From an uncultured Oscillibacter sp. (GTDB taxonomy: Bacteria; Bacillota; Clostridia; Oscillospirales; Oscillospiraceae): a stretch of DNA of 64,000 nt. Shown here piece after piece: positions 46,075-55,896 of this stretch (positions are counted from its first letter, which is position 1; each line of letters opens with the position of its first letter). The stretch covers positions 30,909 to 94,908 of the forward strand of contig CAAGJQ010000154.1 of the NCBI GenBank assembly GCA_900770295.1, given 5' to 3'. Below the pieces are notes generated by a model. That model was given only the letters and a program-made list of their open reading frames with translations. It searched no databases and was not told the origin of the DNA. The translations under genes and the position numbers were made by a program.

Positions 46075-47643
46075 ATGAGCGCATCTAGAGAAAAGAAAAC
46101 CCGTCAGGATCAGGTCAGCTCCGGCTGGACCGATCCCAAGACCGCCCGTGAAGCACAGCAGCGCAAGGAGGAAAAGCGCAGCAATATCCTTTACGGCGTG
46201 ATCGCCGTCGTCTTTGTTATCGTGGCGATCAGCTCCATCATCTGGCGTTCCAACATCATCCCCAAGTCTGTAACCGCCGCTACCATCGACGGGGAGAAGT
46301 ACAATGCCGCCGAAGTGGACTTCTATTACCAGAACGTCTATCAGAGCTTCTACAGCAACTACTACTATTATATGGCCTATGGCATGATCAGCCTGAACAC
46401 CAGTGCTGACCTCAAGGACCAGGTCATGACCGAGAGCGATGCTGCCATGCTGGGGCTGGAGGCACAGGAGGGCCGCACCTGGTATGATTTCTTCCTGGAG
46501 CAGACTCTGAAGCAGATGGCAGCTATTCAGGCCGCTCTGGACGCGGCCGAAGCTGAGGGCTTTACTTACCCCGACAGCGTGCAGGCACAGTATGATGACT
46601 CCATTGCTTCCCTGGAAGCCGCAGCCGCTGCCAGCAATGTCTCTGTGGACCAGTATCTGCAGAGCAACCTGGGCAGCAACATGACCGCCAAGGTCTATAA
46701 GACCCAGCTGATGCGGACGCTGCAGTATGACGCCTATACCACCGCCTATGCCGATGGTCTGACCTACACCGGTGACGAACTGGAGACGGCTTATAAGGCC
46801 GATCCCGAGAGCTATGACCGGGTGTCCTATGAATCTGTCACCATCGTCGGTTCCGCGGAAAGCACCACCGACGCCGACGGCAATGAGGTCGAGCCCACCG
46901 AGGAAGAGGAGGCCGCCGCCAAGGAGGCCGCCAAGGCCACCGCTGACGAGATGCTGGCCGCCTATCAGGCCGGCGGCGATCTGGAGGCTCTGGCCGGTGA
47001 GGAGCACACCTACTCTCAGGATGAGAAGGGCTCCTACTCCAGCAGCGCCATTGGTGAATGGCTGTTTGATGACGCCCGTCAGCCCGGTGACTGTGCGGTT
47101 GTCGAGAGCGGCTCCACCTATTATGTGACGGTGTTCCACGACCGCTATCGGGACGAGACTCCCACCATTGATATCCGTCACATTCTGATCCAGCCTGCTG
47201 ACGGCGAGCTGGCTGAAGGTGACGAGGGCTATGAGGACGAGCAGGCACAGCTGGATGCCGATGCAAAAGCACAGGCCGAGGATATCCTGGCCCAGTGGCA
47301 GACCGGTGAGGCCACCGAGGACTCCTTTGCCGCTCTGGCAATGGAATACTCTGCCGACGGCTCCAAGTATGACGGCGGTCTGTATACCCGCGTCTATCAG
47401 GGCCAGATGGTCACCGCTTTCAACGATTGGTGCTTCGATGCTTCCCGGAAGCCCGGCGACACTGACATCGTAAAAACGGACTACGGCTACCATGTGATGT
47501 ATTTCGTGGGCGAAGACATGCCCCGCTGGCAGGCTCAGGTTTATGAAACTCTGCAGGAAGAGGACTACAACACCTGGGTGGAAGATCTGGGCGCTGATTA
47601 CACCATTGAGCAGCATGATTTCGGTATGAAGTTCGTGGGCTGA
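46075..47643 (+). CDS. Membrane-anchored PrsA/SurA-like peptidyl-prolyl isomerase
   Basis: This 522-residue protein has a charged cytoplasmic N-terminus (about 1-40), one membrane anchor (ILYGVIAVVFVIVAISSII), a SurA_N-like helical chaperone region (Tyr-rich, FYYQNVYQSFYSNYYYYM), an acidic Ala/Glu linker, and a C-terminal parvulin-type domain (DIRHILIQP ... GGLYTRVYQGQM ... YGYHVMYFVG). It probably helps fold exported proteins on the outer face. Unlike PrsA it has no lipobox and is anchored by a helix. ATG 46075 is chosen; ATG 46033 lacks a ribosome-binding site. Confidence 0.88.
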   Translation: MSASREKKTRQDQVSSGWTDPKTAREAQQRKEEKRSNILYGVIAVVFVIVAISSIIWRSNIIPKSVTAATIDGEKYNAAEVDFYYQNVYQSFYSNYYYYMAYGMISLNTSADLKDQVMTESDAAMLGLEAQEGRTWYDFFLEQTLKQMAAIQAALDAAEAEGFTYPDSVQAQYDDSIASLEAAAAASNVSVDQYLQSNLGSNMTAKVYKTQLMRTLQYDAYTTAYADGLTYTGDELETAYKADPESYDRVSYESVTIVGSAESTTDADGNEVEPTEEEEAAAKEAAKATADEMLAAYQAGGDLEALAGEEHTYSQDEKGSYSSSAIGEWLFDDARQPGDCAVVESGSTYYVTVFHDRYRDETPTIDIRHILIQPADGELAEGDEGYEDEQAQLDADAKAQAEDILAQWQTGEATEDSFAALAMEYSADGSKYDGGLYTRVYQGQMVTAFNDWCFDASRKPGDTDIVKTDYGYHVMYFVGEDMPRWQAQVYETLQEEDYNTWVEDLGADYTIEQHDFGMKFVG

Positions 47644-47660
47644 TTTTGGGATGACAACAG

Positions 47661-47697
47661 AGGAGCCGGCTTTGGCAATGCAAAGCCGGCTCCTTTT
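47661..47697 (+). terminator. Terminator after the PrsA-like gene
   Basis: Fourteen-base perfect arms AGGAGCCGGCTTTG / CAAAGCCGGCTCCT with a six-base loop and short T run. Confidence 0.88.
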
Positions 47698-47716
47698 CAC
47701 AGATTGGGAGGCAACT

Positions 47717-48451
47717 ATGGACAATCCGTTTCTGCGCAATGAAATGCTGTGGGGGCAGATGGGCCAGCGGCGTCTGGCCGCGTCCCACGTGATTCTCTTC
47801 GGCTTGGGCGGCGTTGGCAGCTACACCGCCGAGTGTCTGGCCCGGGCCGGTGTGGGAGAGCTTACGCTGGTGGACAGCGACACCGTGTCAGTCACAAATA
47901 TCAACCGCCAGCTGGAAGCGCTGCGCTCCACGGTGGGATTGCCCAAGGCGGAGGCTGTGGCCGCCCGCATCCGGGACATCAATCCGGCAGCCGTCCTGCA
48001 TCCCATGCAGGCCACTTACGACGCGGCCCACCGCGACACTTTCTTCCCCGCCGGATGCCGCTATGACTACATCGTGGACGCCATTGACCTGGTCTCCTGC
48101 AAGCTGGATCTGGCGGAGACCGCCCGTCGGTTGGAGATCCCTCTCATCATGGCCCTGGGTACCGGCAACAAGCTGGACCCCACCCAGCTCCGCCTGGCGG
48201 ACATCTCCGAGACCTACGGCTGCCCTCTGGCCCGCGTCATGCGCAAGGAGCTTCGAAACCGGGGTATTCACCATCAAAAAGTGGTGTTCAGCCCCGAGGA
48301 AGCCGCGCCGGCCCAGCAGCTGGAAGCACCCCCTCCCGGCCGGCGCAGTGTGCCGGCCAGCAATCCCTGGGTCCCCGCCACGGCGGGATTACTGCTTGGC
48401 AGCGCTGTGGTCCGGGACCTGCTTGAGAAAGAGAGTGAACCATCATGTTGA
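47717..48451 (+). CDS. tcdA: tRNA threonylcarbamoyladenosine dehydratase
   Basis: This 244-residue E1-like (ThiF/MoeB fold) protein catalyses ATP-dependent cyclisation of t6A37 to ct6A in tRNAs. It shows the nucleotide loop FGLGGVGSYTAECLARAGVG, LVDSDTVSVTNINRQ, the Asp in VDAIDLVSCK and a C-terminal phrase ASNPWVPATAGLLLGSAVV typical of TcdA. The start is ATG 47717, six bases after GGGAGG. It overlaps the DUF554 gene by 7 bases. Confidence 0.93.
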   Translation: MDNPFLRNEMLWGQMGQRRLAASHVILFGLGGVGSYTAECLARAGVGELTLVDSDTVSVTNINRQLEALRSTVGLPKAEAVAARIRDINPAAVLHPMQATYDAAHRDTFFPAGCRYDYIVDAIDLVSCKLDLAETARRLEIPLIMALGTGNKLDPTQLRLADISETYGCPLARVMRKELRNRGIHHQKVVFSPEEAAPAQQLEAPPPGRRSVPASNPWVPATAGLLLGSAVVRDLLEKESEPSC

Positions 48452-49182
48452 CAGGTACGATTGTAAACACCCTTGCGGTCCTGGCAGGTTCTGCGATTGG
48501 CATGGTCCTGACCTGGCTGATCAGACACTTTTCCACCCATCTTCCTGCCGGCAGCGCAGCATTTGGCCAGCGCCTGCAAACCATTATTATGCAGGGCCTC
48601 GCTCTGTGCGTCCTGTACCTGGGGATCAGCGGCTGTCTGGAGGGTCAGAATCCTCTGGTTGCCATTCTCTCCATCGTCATCGGGGCAGTCATCGGTGAAG
48701 CACTGAATCTGGACCTCCGTATGCAGGCTTTGGGAAACTGGATCCAGAGAAAAACCGAGCGTCTGGTCAAAAGCAAGCATGACTCCCCCTCTGTTTCCGA
48801 GGGATTTATCACAGCCAGCCTTCTGTTTTGTGTTGGCGCCATGTCCATTGTGGGCGCTTTGCAGGGCGGCCTGACCGGAGACCACTCCACGCTCTTTGCC
48901 AAATCCCTGCTGGACGGCATCAGCTCCCTGGTCTACACCATCTCCCTGGGCTTTGGCGTGGCTCTGTCCGCCGTAGTCGTATTTGTCTATCAGGGCTCAA
49001 TTGCCCTGCTGGCATCGCTGCTCTCTCCCCTGCTGTCTGACTTTGTCATTGCAGAAATGACCTGTGCGGGGTCTCTTCTGATCGTAGCGCTGGCTCTCAA
49101 CATGCTCGGCATCACAAAAATCAAGGTTCCCAACCTGATTCCCGCCATTTTTCTGCCAATCATCATCTGCCCGCTGCTTTGA
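48445..49182 (+). CDS. DUF554 membrane protein
   Basis: This 245-residue protein has about seven hydrophobic segments and matches DUF554 (YdfK/YqgA family): MLTGTIVNTLAVLAGSAIG, GEALNLDLRMQALGNWIQ, SLLFCVGAMSIVGALQGG and LLDGISSLVYTISLGFGV. These are probable transporters of unknown substrate. It is coupled to tcdA by overlap and closed by a terminator. Confidence 0.92.
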   Translation: MLTGTIVNTLAVLAGSAIGMVLTWLIRHFSTHLPAGSAAFGQRLQTIIMQGLALCVLYLGISGCLEGQNPLVAILSIVIGAVIGEALNLDLRMQALGNWIQRKTERLVKSKHDSPSVSEGFITASLLFCVGAMSIVGALQGGLTGDHSTLFAKSLLDGISSLVYTISLGFGVALSAVVVFVYQGSIALLASLLSPLLSDFVIAEMTCAGSLLIVALALNMLGITKIKVPNLIPAIFLPIIICPLL

Positions 49183-49206
49183 GCAGTCATAAATCCTGGA
49201 AATATG

Positions 49207-49237
49207 AAAAGGAACGGCCAGAGGCCGTTCCTTTTTT
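49207..49237. terminator. Bidirectional terminator between DUF554 and engB
   Basis: Thirteen-base perfect arms AAAAGGAACGGCC / GGCCGTTCCTTTT with a three-base loop and T tail, shared by two convergent genes. Confidence 0.93.
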
Positions 49238-49244
49238 ACGTTCT

Positions 49245-49841
49245 TTATTCTTCACAGGCCGCGTTCAGCAGGGCCAGCAGTTCATCTTTACCCGTGCCCT
49301 TCTCCGCGGAAAAAGGCACCAGAATATCTTCCGCATCCAGTTCCAGTGTCTCCCGGATCAGAGCCAGTGCCGGTTCCACCTGGCTCTTTTTCAGCTTATC
49401 CAGCTTATTCGCCACGATGATCTCCGGGCAGCCCGTCTCCCGGAACCAGGTGTGCATGGTCACGTCGTCCGCCGTGGGCTTGTGGCGGATATCCACGATC
49501 AGGACGCCGGCTGTGATGAAGTCGCTTCCCTCCTGGAAATAGCTCTCCATCAGGCGGCCCCACCGCTCCTTTTCCGCCCGGCTGACCTTGGCGTAGCCGT
49601 AACCCGGCAGGTCCACCAGATAGGCCCGGCTGTCCACCAGAAAGTAGTTGATCTGGGTGGTCTTACCGGGAGACGCACCTACATAGGCCAGGTTCTTCCG
49701 GCCCAGCAGGCGGTTGATGACGGAGGACTTTCCCACGTTGGACCGGCCCGCAAAGGCAAACTGGGGCAGGCCGTCCCGCAGGAAGCCATCCCGGGCGCCA
49801 ACGGAACGTGTGAACTCCGCCTTTCCAAAATTCAAAGCCAT
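49245..49841 (-). CDS. engB: Ribosome biogenesis GTPase EngB/YsxC
   Basis: This 198-residue TRAFAC GTPase is required for 50S subunit assembly. Motifs are G1 AGRSNVGKSS (about residues 31-40), G2 GKTTQ, G3 DLPGYGYAK, G4 NKLD (family members usually have TKxD, so N is a small deviation) and G5 PFSAEKGTG. It follows lon after 12 bases in the classic tig-clpP-clpX-lon-engB order. Confidence 0.96.
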   Translation of the reverse strand: MALNFGKAEFTRSVGARDGFLRDGLPQFAFAGRSNVGKSSVINRLLGRKNLAYVGASPGKTTQINYFLVDSRAYLVDLPGYGYAKVSRAEKERWGRLMESYFQEGSDFITAGVLIVDIRHKPTADDVTMHTWFRETGCPEIIVANKLDKLKKSQVEPALALIRETLELDAEDILVPFSAEKGTGKDELLALLNAACEE

Positions 49842-49853
49842 TGGATTTCTCCT

Positions 49854-52277
49854 TTACTGCCGCAACGCGGTATCACTGCCGCCATTCTCCCGTCCAATGG
49901 GCGCAAACGCCGCCACGCGGTTGGAGGCCTCTTCCCGAGCAGGGTCTGCCACCGGGCACAGGGCCTCGTCAAACACCTGGTCCACCGTCTCCACCGGCAC
50001 GAACCGGAGCGCCGCCCGGACGGTCTGGTCGATATCCTCCAGGTCCCGGACGTTGTTCTTGGGAATCAAAACCGTACCAATGCCATTGCGCTTGGCGGCC
50101 ATAGTCTTTTCCTTCAGGCCGCCGATGGGCAGCACCCGGCCCCGCAGCGTGACCTCGCCTGTCATGGCGATCCCCGCCCTGATCTTCCGGCCCGTCAGGG
50201 CGGACAGCATGGCGGTGGTGACGGCAATACCGGCGGAGGGGCCGTCCTTGGGCACCGCGCCCTCCGGGAAGTGGACATGGATGTCCTTCGTCTTGTAGAA
50301 GTCCGCCTCGATACCCAGCGCCGCCGCCCGGCTCCGCAGGCAGGAGAGCGCCGCCTGGGCGGACTCCTTCATGACGTCGCCCAGATTGCCGGTGAGCTCC
50401 AGCTTGCCGGAGCCCTCCATGACGTTGACCTCCACTTCCAGAATCTCGCCGCCGGCTTCCGTCCAGGCCAGACCGTTGACCACGCCGATCTCCTCCTTCT
50501 CCGTGTGGAGAGCCGGAGGATAGGGCTGGCAGTCCAGCAGTTTAGGCAGGTCGTTTTCTGTAACAGTAATGCGCTTTACAGTTCCTTTCAACAGGGCCAT
50601 ATCCGCCTTCCGGCAGATGGCAGCCAGCCGCCGCTCCAGGAGGCGGACGCCGGACTCCCGGGTATAGTCCCGGATGACGGCGCGCAGCACGTCATCGCTG
50701 ATCCGCAGGGCGCCTTTCTTGATGCCGTGCTCCTCCATCTGCTTGGGCAGCAGGTGGCGCTTGGCGATCTGCACTTTCTCCTCGTCGGTATAGCTGGACA
50801 GCTGGATGACCTCCATGCGGTCCAGCAGGGGCCGGGGAATGGTGTCGGTGCTATTGGCGGTGGTGATGAACATGACCTTGCTCAAGTCCAGGGGAATCTC
50901 CAGGAAATGGTCCCGGAAAGCGTAGTTCTGCTCGCTGTCCAGGACTTCCAGCAGGGCCGATGCCGGGTCACCCCGGTAGTCATTGCCCAGCTTATCGATC
51001 TCATCCAGGAGCAGCAGAGGATTCATAGACCCGCTGCGGCTGATGGCCTCCACAATGCGGCCGGGCATGGAGCCTATGTAGGTCTTGCGGTGGCCACGGA
51101 TATCCGCCTCGTCCCGGACGCCGCCCAGGGACAGCCGGGCCAGCTTCCGGTTCAGCGCCTTGGCCACGGAAATGGCGATGGAGGTCTTGCCCACGCCGGG
51201 AGGGCCCACCAGACAGATGATCGGTCCCTTCCCCTCCGGATTCATCTGGCGGACGGCCAGCGTCTCCAGAATCCGCTCCTTGACCTTTTCCAGGCCGAAG
51301 TGGTCTCTATCCAGGGCCTTGCGGGCCGCGTCCACGCTGACCCGCTCCTTCGTCTCCGTGTTCCAGGGCATTTCCAGGCAGACATCCAGATAATTGCGGA
51401 TGACCGCGCCCTCGGCGCTGCCGAAGGGCTGCTTGGACAGCTTGTGGACTTCCTTCAAAAGGTGCTTTTCCGTGTCCTCGTTCAGCCCCAGGGCCTTGAT
51501 CTTCTCCCGGTAGGCATCCAATTCGTCATCCGGGTCCTCGCCCTCGCCCAGCTCATTTTGCAGGACACGGATCTGGGTACGCAGAATCTGGTCCCGCTGG
51601 GAGCGGGCCAGCTGGTCCCGGACCTTGCCCTCCATCTCGTGCTCAAACCCCAGGACATTGCACTCCCGGGCCAGGAAGCCATTCAGCTTCCGCAGGCGGA
51701 CGAACGGGGCCATCTCCTCCAGAATCTCCTGCTTATCCGTGTGACGCAGGGCGATATTCTGGGTGATATAATCCGCCAGATAGCCCACATCCCGGCAGTC
51801 CATGACCGTGGTGGTGACCTCCTCCGCCATGTTGCCGGCAAGCTCCGCGTACTCGCTGAACAGGTTCCAGGTCTGCCGCAGCAGCGCCTCTGTCCGGGGG
51901 CTGCGCTGGAAGGCCTCGGTGGCAGGCTCCTCCTCCAGCAGCTCCACATTGGCCTGGAGGAAGGGCTCCGTCTGCCACAGGCGGCGCATGCGGGCCCGGC
52001 GGCGCCCCTCCACCATCACCCGGACGGAGTTGGCGGACAGGCGCAGGATCTGGGTGATATGGGACACCGTGCCGATCTGGTACAGGTCCTTCTCCTCCGG
52101 CTGGTTGACGCCGATCTCCCGCTGTGTCACCAGGAAGATATCCTGGTCCGCCTCCATAGCCCGCTCCAGAGCAGTGATGGAGATGCGGCGCTCCACGTCA
52201 AAGGTCAAAGTCATATGAGGAAAAACCGTCAGGCCCCGGAGAGCCAGGACGGGAATATTCAATGTCGTTGCTTCCAT
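49854..52277 (-). CDS. lon: ATP-dependent Lon protease
   Basis: This 807-residue LonA has an N-terminal substrate domain (about 1-300), AAA+ module with GPPGVGKTSIA, LLLLDEIDKLGNDYRGD and sensor arginines, and a C-terminal Ser-Lys protease with the nucleophile in PKDGPSAGIA and the Lys in GGLKEKTMAAKRNG. It degrades damaged and regulatory proteins. The start is ATG 52277 (MEATTLNIPVLALRG); the upstream in-frame ATG at 52322 lies within the hairpin that follows clpX and is rejected. AGAAAGGA is eleven bases upstream. Confidence 0.97.
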   Translation of the reverse strand: MEATTLNIPVLALRGLTVFPHMTLTFDVERRISITALERAMEADQDIFLVTQREIGVNQPEEKDLYQIGTVSHITQILRLSANSVRVMVEGRRRARMRRLWQTEPFLQANVELLEEEPATEAFQRSPRTEALLRQTWNLFSEYAELAGNMAEEVTTTVMDCRDVGYLADYITQNIALRHTDKQEILEEMAPFVRLRKLNGFLARECNVLGFEHEMEGKVRDQLARSQRDQILRTQIRVLQNELGEGEDPDDELDAYREKIKALGLNEDTEKHLLKEVHKLSKQPFGSAEGAVIRNYLDVCLEMPWNTETKERVSVDAARKALDRDHFGLEKVKERILETLAVRQMNPEGKGPIICLVGPPGVGKTSIAISVAKALNRKLARLSLGGVRDEADIRGHRKTYIGSMPGRIVEAISRSGSMNPLLLLDEIDKLGNDYRGDPASALLEVLDSEQNYAFRDHFLEIPLDLSKVMFITTANSTDTIPRPLLDRMEVIQLSSYTDEEKVQIAKRHLLPKQMEEHGIKKGALRISDDVLRAVIRDYTRESGVRLLERRLAAICRKADMALLKGTVKRITVTENDLPKLLDCQPYPPALHTEKEEIGVVNGLAWTEAGGEILEVEVNVMEGSGKLELTGNLGDVMKESAQAALSCLRSRAAALGIEADFYKTKDIHVHFPEGAVPKDGPSAGIAVTTAMLSALTGRKIRAGIAMTGEVTLRGRVLPIGGLKEKTMAAKRNGIGTVLIPKNNVRDLEDIDQTVRAALRFVPVETVDQVFDEALCPVADPAREEASNRVAAFAPIGRENGGSDTALRQ

Positions 52278-52310
52278 ATGGAAATGTTTCCTTTCTGAGG
52301 AATCAAAACA

Positions 52311-52334
52311 GGGAGACGCCATCTGGCGTCTCCC
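52311..52334 (-). terminator. Hairpin between clpX and lon
   Basis: Eleven-base perfect arms GGGAGACGCCA / TGGCGTCTCCC with a two-base loop, 12 bases after the clpX stop. On the minus strand it is followed by TGTTTTGATT, a modest T-rich tail, so partial termination is likely. Confidence 0.7.
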
Positions 52335-52345
52335 CTTGTTTCGCT

Positions 52346-53662
52346 TTAAGACGCCGACTTGGGGGTGGATCCGGATCTCGGCTTGTCACCCTTGCCGGTG
52401 TTCAGTTTCACGGAATAATTGATCTTGTTGGCGTCCCGGGTCAGGACGGGCTGGCCCTTCCCCTCCACGCAGTCCTTCGTGATGACCACCTTCACAATGG
52501 TGGGATCGGAGGGCACGTCGTACATGATCTGGGTCAGCAGGCCCTCCATGACGGCCCGCAGGCCCCGGGCGCCGATGTTGCGCTCAATGGCCTTATCTGC
52601 GATGGCCTCCAGGGCCTCCGGCTCGAACTCCAGGTCCACGTCGTCGTATTCCATCAGCTTTTTGTACTGCTTGACCAGGGCGTTCTTGGGCTCCTGCAGG
52701 ATGCGCACCAAATCCTCCCGCTTCAGGGCGTTCAGCGGCGCGATGACCGGCAGACGGCCCACCAGCTCGGGGATGATGCCGAATTTAAGGATGTCGTGGG
52801 GCTGGACCTCGTGGAGGATCCGGCTCAGGTCCTTGTCCTTCTTGCCCTGGACATTGGCGCCGAAGCCGATGCTCTTCTGGTCCAGGCGCTGCTCGATGAT
52901 CTTCTCCAGACCGTCGAACGCGCCGCCGCAGATGAACAGGATATTCTTCGTGTTCACCTGGATGAACTCCTGATGGGGGTGCTTCCGGCCGCCCTGGGGC
53001 GGCACGTTGGCAACAGTCCCCTCCACGATCTTCAGCAGGGCCTGCTGTACGCCCTCGCCGGACACATCCCGGGTGATGGAGGTGTTCTCGCTCTTCCGGG
53101 CGATCTTGTCGATCTCGTCCACGTAGATGATGCCGTGCTCGGCCCGCTCCACATCGAAGTCCGCCGCCTGCAGCAGGCGCAGCAGGATGTTCTCCACATC
53201 GTCGCCCACATAGCCGGCCTCGGTCAGGGTGGTGGCGTCGGCGATGGCAAAGGGGACTTTCAGGATACGGGCCAGGGTCTGGGCGAACAGGGTCTTGCCG
53301 GAGCCGGTGGGGCCCAGCATCAGAATGTTGCTCTTTTGCAGCTCCACGTCCTCGTCGCCGCCGAAGAAGATGCGCTTATAGTGGTTGTACACCGCCACGG
53401 ACAGGGCCACCTTGGCCTCTTCCTGGCCAATGACATACTGGTCCAGCACGTCCTTGATCTCCCGGGGCGTGGGGAGCTCATCGGGGATATCCTCCATGGG
53501 ATTGGAACTGGTATCCTCAAACCCGTCGTTCAGAATGCTCATGCACAGCTGGACGCACTCGTCGCAGATGCGCACGCCGGGTCCCTGGATCATGCGGTGC
53601 ACCTGCTGCTCATGCTTGCCGCAGAAGGAGCACCGCAGAGACTTCTTGCCGTCGTCGTTCAT
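52346..53662 (-). CDS. clpX: ATP-dependent Clp protease ATP-binding subunit ClpX
   Basis: This 438-residue AAA+ unfoldase has an N-terminal zinc-binding domain (Cys11, Cys14, Cys33, Cys36), Walker [13 protein letters not shown], the pore loop GYVGDD, Walker [11 protein letters not shown], and the ClpP-binding loop IGFGAN. It unfolds tagged proteins and feeds them to ClpP, whose gene is just upstream (22 bases). The C-terminal tail [12 protein letters not shown] is slightly longer than usual. Confidence 0.98.
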   Translation of the reverse strand: MNDDGKKSLRCSFCGKHEQQVHRMIQGPGVRICDECVQLCMSILNDGFEDTSSNPMEDIPDELPTPREIKDVLDQYVIGQEEAKVALSVAVYNHYKRIFFGGDEDVELQKSNILMLGPTGSGKTLFAQTLARILKVPFAIADATTLTEAGYVGDDVENILLRLLQAADFDVERAEHGIIYVDEIDKIARKSENTSITRDVSGEGVQQALLKIVEGTVANVPPQGGRKHPHQEFIQVNTKNILFICGGAFDGLEKIIEQRLDQKSIGFGANVQGKKDKDLSRILHEVQPHDILKFGIIPELVGRLPVIAPLNALKREDLVRILQEPKNALVKQYKKLMEYDDVDLEFEPEALEAIADKAIERNIGARGLRAVMEGLLTQIMYDVPSDPTIVKVVITKDCVEGKGQPVLTRDANKINYSVKLNTGKGDKPRSGSTPKSAS

Positions 53663-53684
53663 GGTATTACCTCGGTTTCTGGAA

Positions 53685-54269
53685 TTACTTCTTTCCGGTG
53701 ATGATCTTATCCACCAGGCCGAACTCCTGGGCCTCGGCGGCGGTCATCCAGTGGTCCCGCTCGGAGGCTTCCTTGATCTCCTCGGCGGTCTTGCCGGTGT
53801 TCGCCGCCAGGATCTCATTCAGCTTCTTTTTGATCCGCAGGAAGTGCTCCACATCGATCTCCATATCCGTCACCTTGCCTTGGGTACCGGCGGAGGGCTG
53901 GTGGATCATGATCTCCGCGTTGGGCAGGGCAATGCGCTTGCCCTTGGCGCCGGAGCTCAGCAGGAACGCGCCCATGCTGGCGGCCATGCCGACGCAGATG
54001 GTGGACACGTCGCACTTGACGTACTGCATGGTGTCATAGATGGCCATGCCGTCGGTCACGGAGCCGCCGGGGCTGTTGATATACAGCTGGATGTCCTTGT
54101 CGGGGTCCTGGGCCTCCAGATACAGCAGCTGGGCAACCACCAAGCTGGCCGTGGTGGCGTTCACTTCCTCACCCAGGAAAATGATGCGGTCATTCAGCAA
54201 ACGGGAGAAGATGTCGTAAGACCGCTCGCCCCGGTTCGTCTGTTCCACAACATAAGGGACTAAACTCAT
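53685..54269 (-). CDS. clpP: ATP-dependent Clp protease proteolytic subunit ClpP
   Basis: This 194-residue serine protease forms the tetradecameric barrel paired with ClpX. The catalytic triad is Ser98 in GMAASMGAF, His123 in MIHQPS and Asp172 in ERDHWM. The start is ATG 54269 ([19 protein letters not shown]), matching the family; AGGAGG lies upstream, and an in-frame ATG at 54332 is rejected because it lies in a hairpin region and would add an unrelated peptide. Confidence 0.98.
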   Translation of the reverse strand: MSLVPYVVEQTNRGERSYDIFSRLLNDRIIFLGEEVNATTASLVVAQLLYLEAQDPDKDIQLYINSPGGSVTDGMAIYDTMQYVKCDVSTICVGMAASMGAFLLSSGAKGKRIALPNAEIMIHQPSAGTQGKVTDMEIDVEHFLRIKKKLNEILAANTGKTAEEIKEASERDHWMTAAEAQEFGLVDKIITGKK

Positions 54270-54321
54270 GGTTTGAAAACCTCCTTTTGTGACCCCCGAT
54301 GGCCGGGGATGCCTAATAAAC

Positions 54322-54358
54322 CATTCTCTCATGATACCACAGGCACCATGAGAGAATG
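54322..54358 (-). terminator. Hairpin between tig and clpP
   Basis: Perfect twelve-base arms CATTCTCTCATG / CATGAGAGAATG with a thirteen-base loop, in the 127-base gap after tig. The following minus-strand sequence is GGTTTATTAGG, so it may be a weak terminator or an mRNA processing hairpin. Confidence 0.55.
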
Positions 54359-54396
54359 TGTCGAATCTGTAAAATATCCTATGGAAAGATTCGTGC

Positions 54397-55806
54397 TTAT
54401 TCGGCGTCCTTCTCGGCGGGCTGCTCCTGGCTCTCGGCGGGTTCAGCGGCCTCAGCAGTCTCGGTGTCTTCGGCGGCCTCGTCCTTCTTGGAGGACTTCT
54501 TCGTGGACTTCTTGGCGGTCTTCTTCTCGGGCTTGGTGGCGGTGGCGCTCTCCACCACGATGTCCACGGCCTTCTGGCTGACGATCTGGTCCTTCACCTG
54601 GTCGGCGTGCAGATACTTCTTGACCATCTCCAGATCCATGCTGTACTGGTCGGCCAGCTTCTGGAACTCGGCCTCCACGTCCTCGTCGCTGGCCTCGATG
54701 TTCTCGGCCTTGATGATGGCGGCAACGGCCAGGTCCATCTTCACCTGACGCAGAGCGGGCTCCCTGGCATCCTCCAGCAGCTTGGCCTCGTCCATGCCGG
54801 TCAGCTTCAGATACTGGTCATAGGGAATGCCCTGCTGGGCGATCTGCATCTTGAAGTTGTCCAGGAACTGATGGCACTGGGTCTCCACCATGGCGTCGGG
54901 AATCTCGGCGGTGAGGCCCTCGGCCACCTGCTCCATCAGGGTGTCCGCGAAGGCGCGGTCGGCGTCCTTCTGGCGCTCCTCGGTGATCTTCTTCTTCAGG
55001 TCCGCCTTCAGGTCCTTCAGGGTGTCGAACTCAGACACGTCCTTGGCGAACTCGTCGTCCATGGTGGGGACTTCCTTCTCCTTGACCTCGTGGACCTTCA
55101 CCTTAAAGACCACAGCCTTGCCGGCCAGGTCCGCGTGATAGTCCTCGGGGAAGGTGATGTCGATGTCCTTCTCCTCGCCGGCCTTCATGCCGATGACCTG
55201 CTCCTCGAAGCCGGGGACGAAGCTGTGAGAGCCCAGCTCCAGGCTGTGGTTCTCGCCCTTGCCGCCGTCGAAGGGCTTGCCGTCCAGGAAGCCCTCGAAG
55301 TCGATGACAGCGGTGTCGCCCTCCTTGGCCTCGCGGTCCACGCTCACCAGACGGGTATTGCGGTCAGACAGCTGCTTCAGGCGCTCGTCCACGTCGGCAG
55401 CGGTGACCTTGACCTCGTCCTTGGGAGCGGACAGGCCCTTGTACTGGCCCAGAGTGACCTCGGGGTACACGGGAGCGGTGGCCTTGAAGGTGAAGCCCTC
55501 CTTCGTGCACTCGCCCACCATCTCCACGGTGGGATAGCCCACGACCTGGAGCTCCTGCTCCTTCACAGCGGCCTCATAGGCCTCGGGAAACGCGATATTG
55601 ATGGCCTCCTCGAAAAACACCTCTGCGCCGTACATACCCTCGATGATCTTGCGGGGGGCCTTGCCGGGACGGAAGCCCTGTACGTTGATCTTCTTGCGCA
55701 TCTTCTGATATGCCTTTTCGATAGCAGCCTCGAATTCTGCCGCGCTGACCTCCACGGTCAGAGCGACCTGGCTCTTTTCAACTTTTTCGCAGCTTTTGAC
55801 AGTCAT
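54397..55806 (-). CDS. tig: Trigger factor
   Basis: This 469-residue ribosome-associated chaperone has an N-terminal ribosome-binding domain with the signature [13 protein letters not shown] (about 44-56), a PPIase FKBP-like domain (about 155-240; [20 protein letters not shown]) and a helical C-terminal domain. After residue about 425 there is an additional Lys/Ala/Glu-rich tail ([20 protein letters not shown]), longer than in the usual 430-residue protein. ATG 55806 is chosen; GGAGGAG lies about nine bases upstream. Confidence 0.97.
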   Translation of the reverse strand: MTVKSCEKVEKSQVALTVEVSAAEFEAAIEKAYQKMRKKINVQGFRPGKAPRKIIEGMYGAEVFFEEAINIAFPEAYEAAVKEQELQVVGYPTVEMVGECTKEGFTFKATAPVYPEVTLGQYKGLSAPKDEVKVTAADVDERLKQLSDRNTRLVSVDREAKEGDTAVIDFEGFLDGKPFDGGKGENHSLELGSHSFVPGFEEQVIGMKAGEEKDIDITFPEDYHADLAGKAVVFKVKVHEVKEKEVPTMDDEFAKDVSEFDTLKDLKADLKKKITEERQKDADRAFADTLMEQVAEGLTAEIPDAMVETQCHQFLDNFKMQIAQQGIPYDQYLKLTGMDEAKLLEDAREPALRQVKMDLAVAAIIKAENIEASDEDVEAEFQKLADQYSMDLEMVKKYLHADQVKDQIVSQKAVDIVVESATATKPEKKTAKKSTKKSSKKDEAAEDTETAEAAEPAESQEQPAEKDAE

Positions 55807-55896
55807 TATGTTTACTCCTCCGTTCATCATTGGCTACACGCCGATGCGAATAAAAATTTTAGCAGAAAAATCTCGAAAAATCCAGTCTTTTTTCAC

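Noticed and set aside
49179..52298. Plus-strand open frame of about 1,000 codons antisense to lon
   Set aside because: Despite its length it is a shadow of lon, whose Walker and Ser-Lys motifs are intact on the minus strand.
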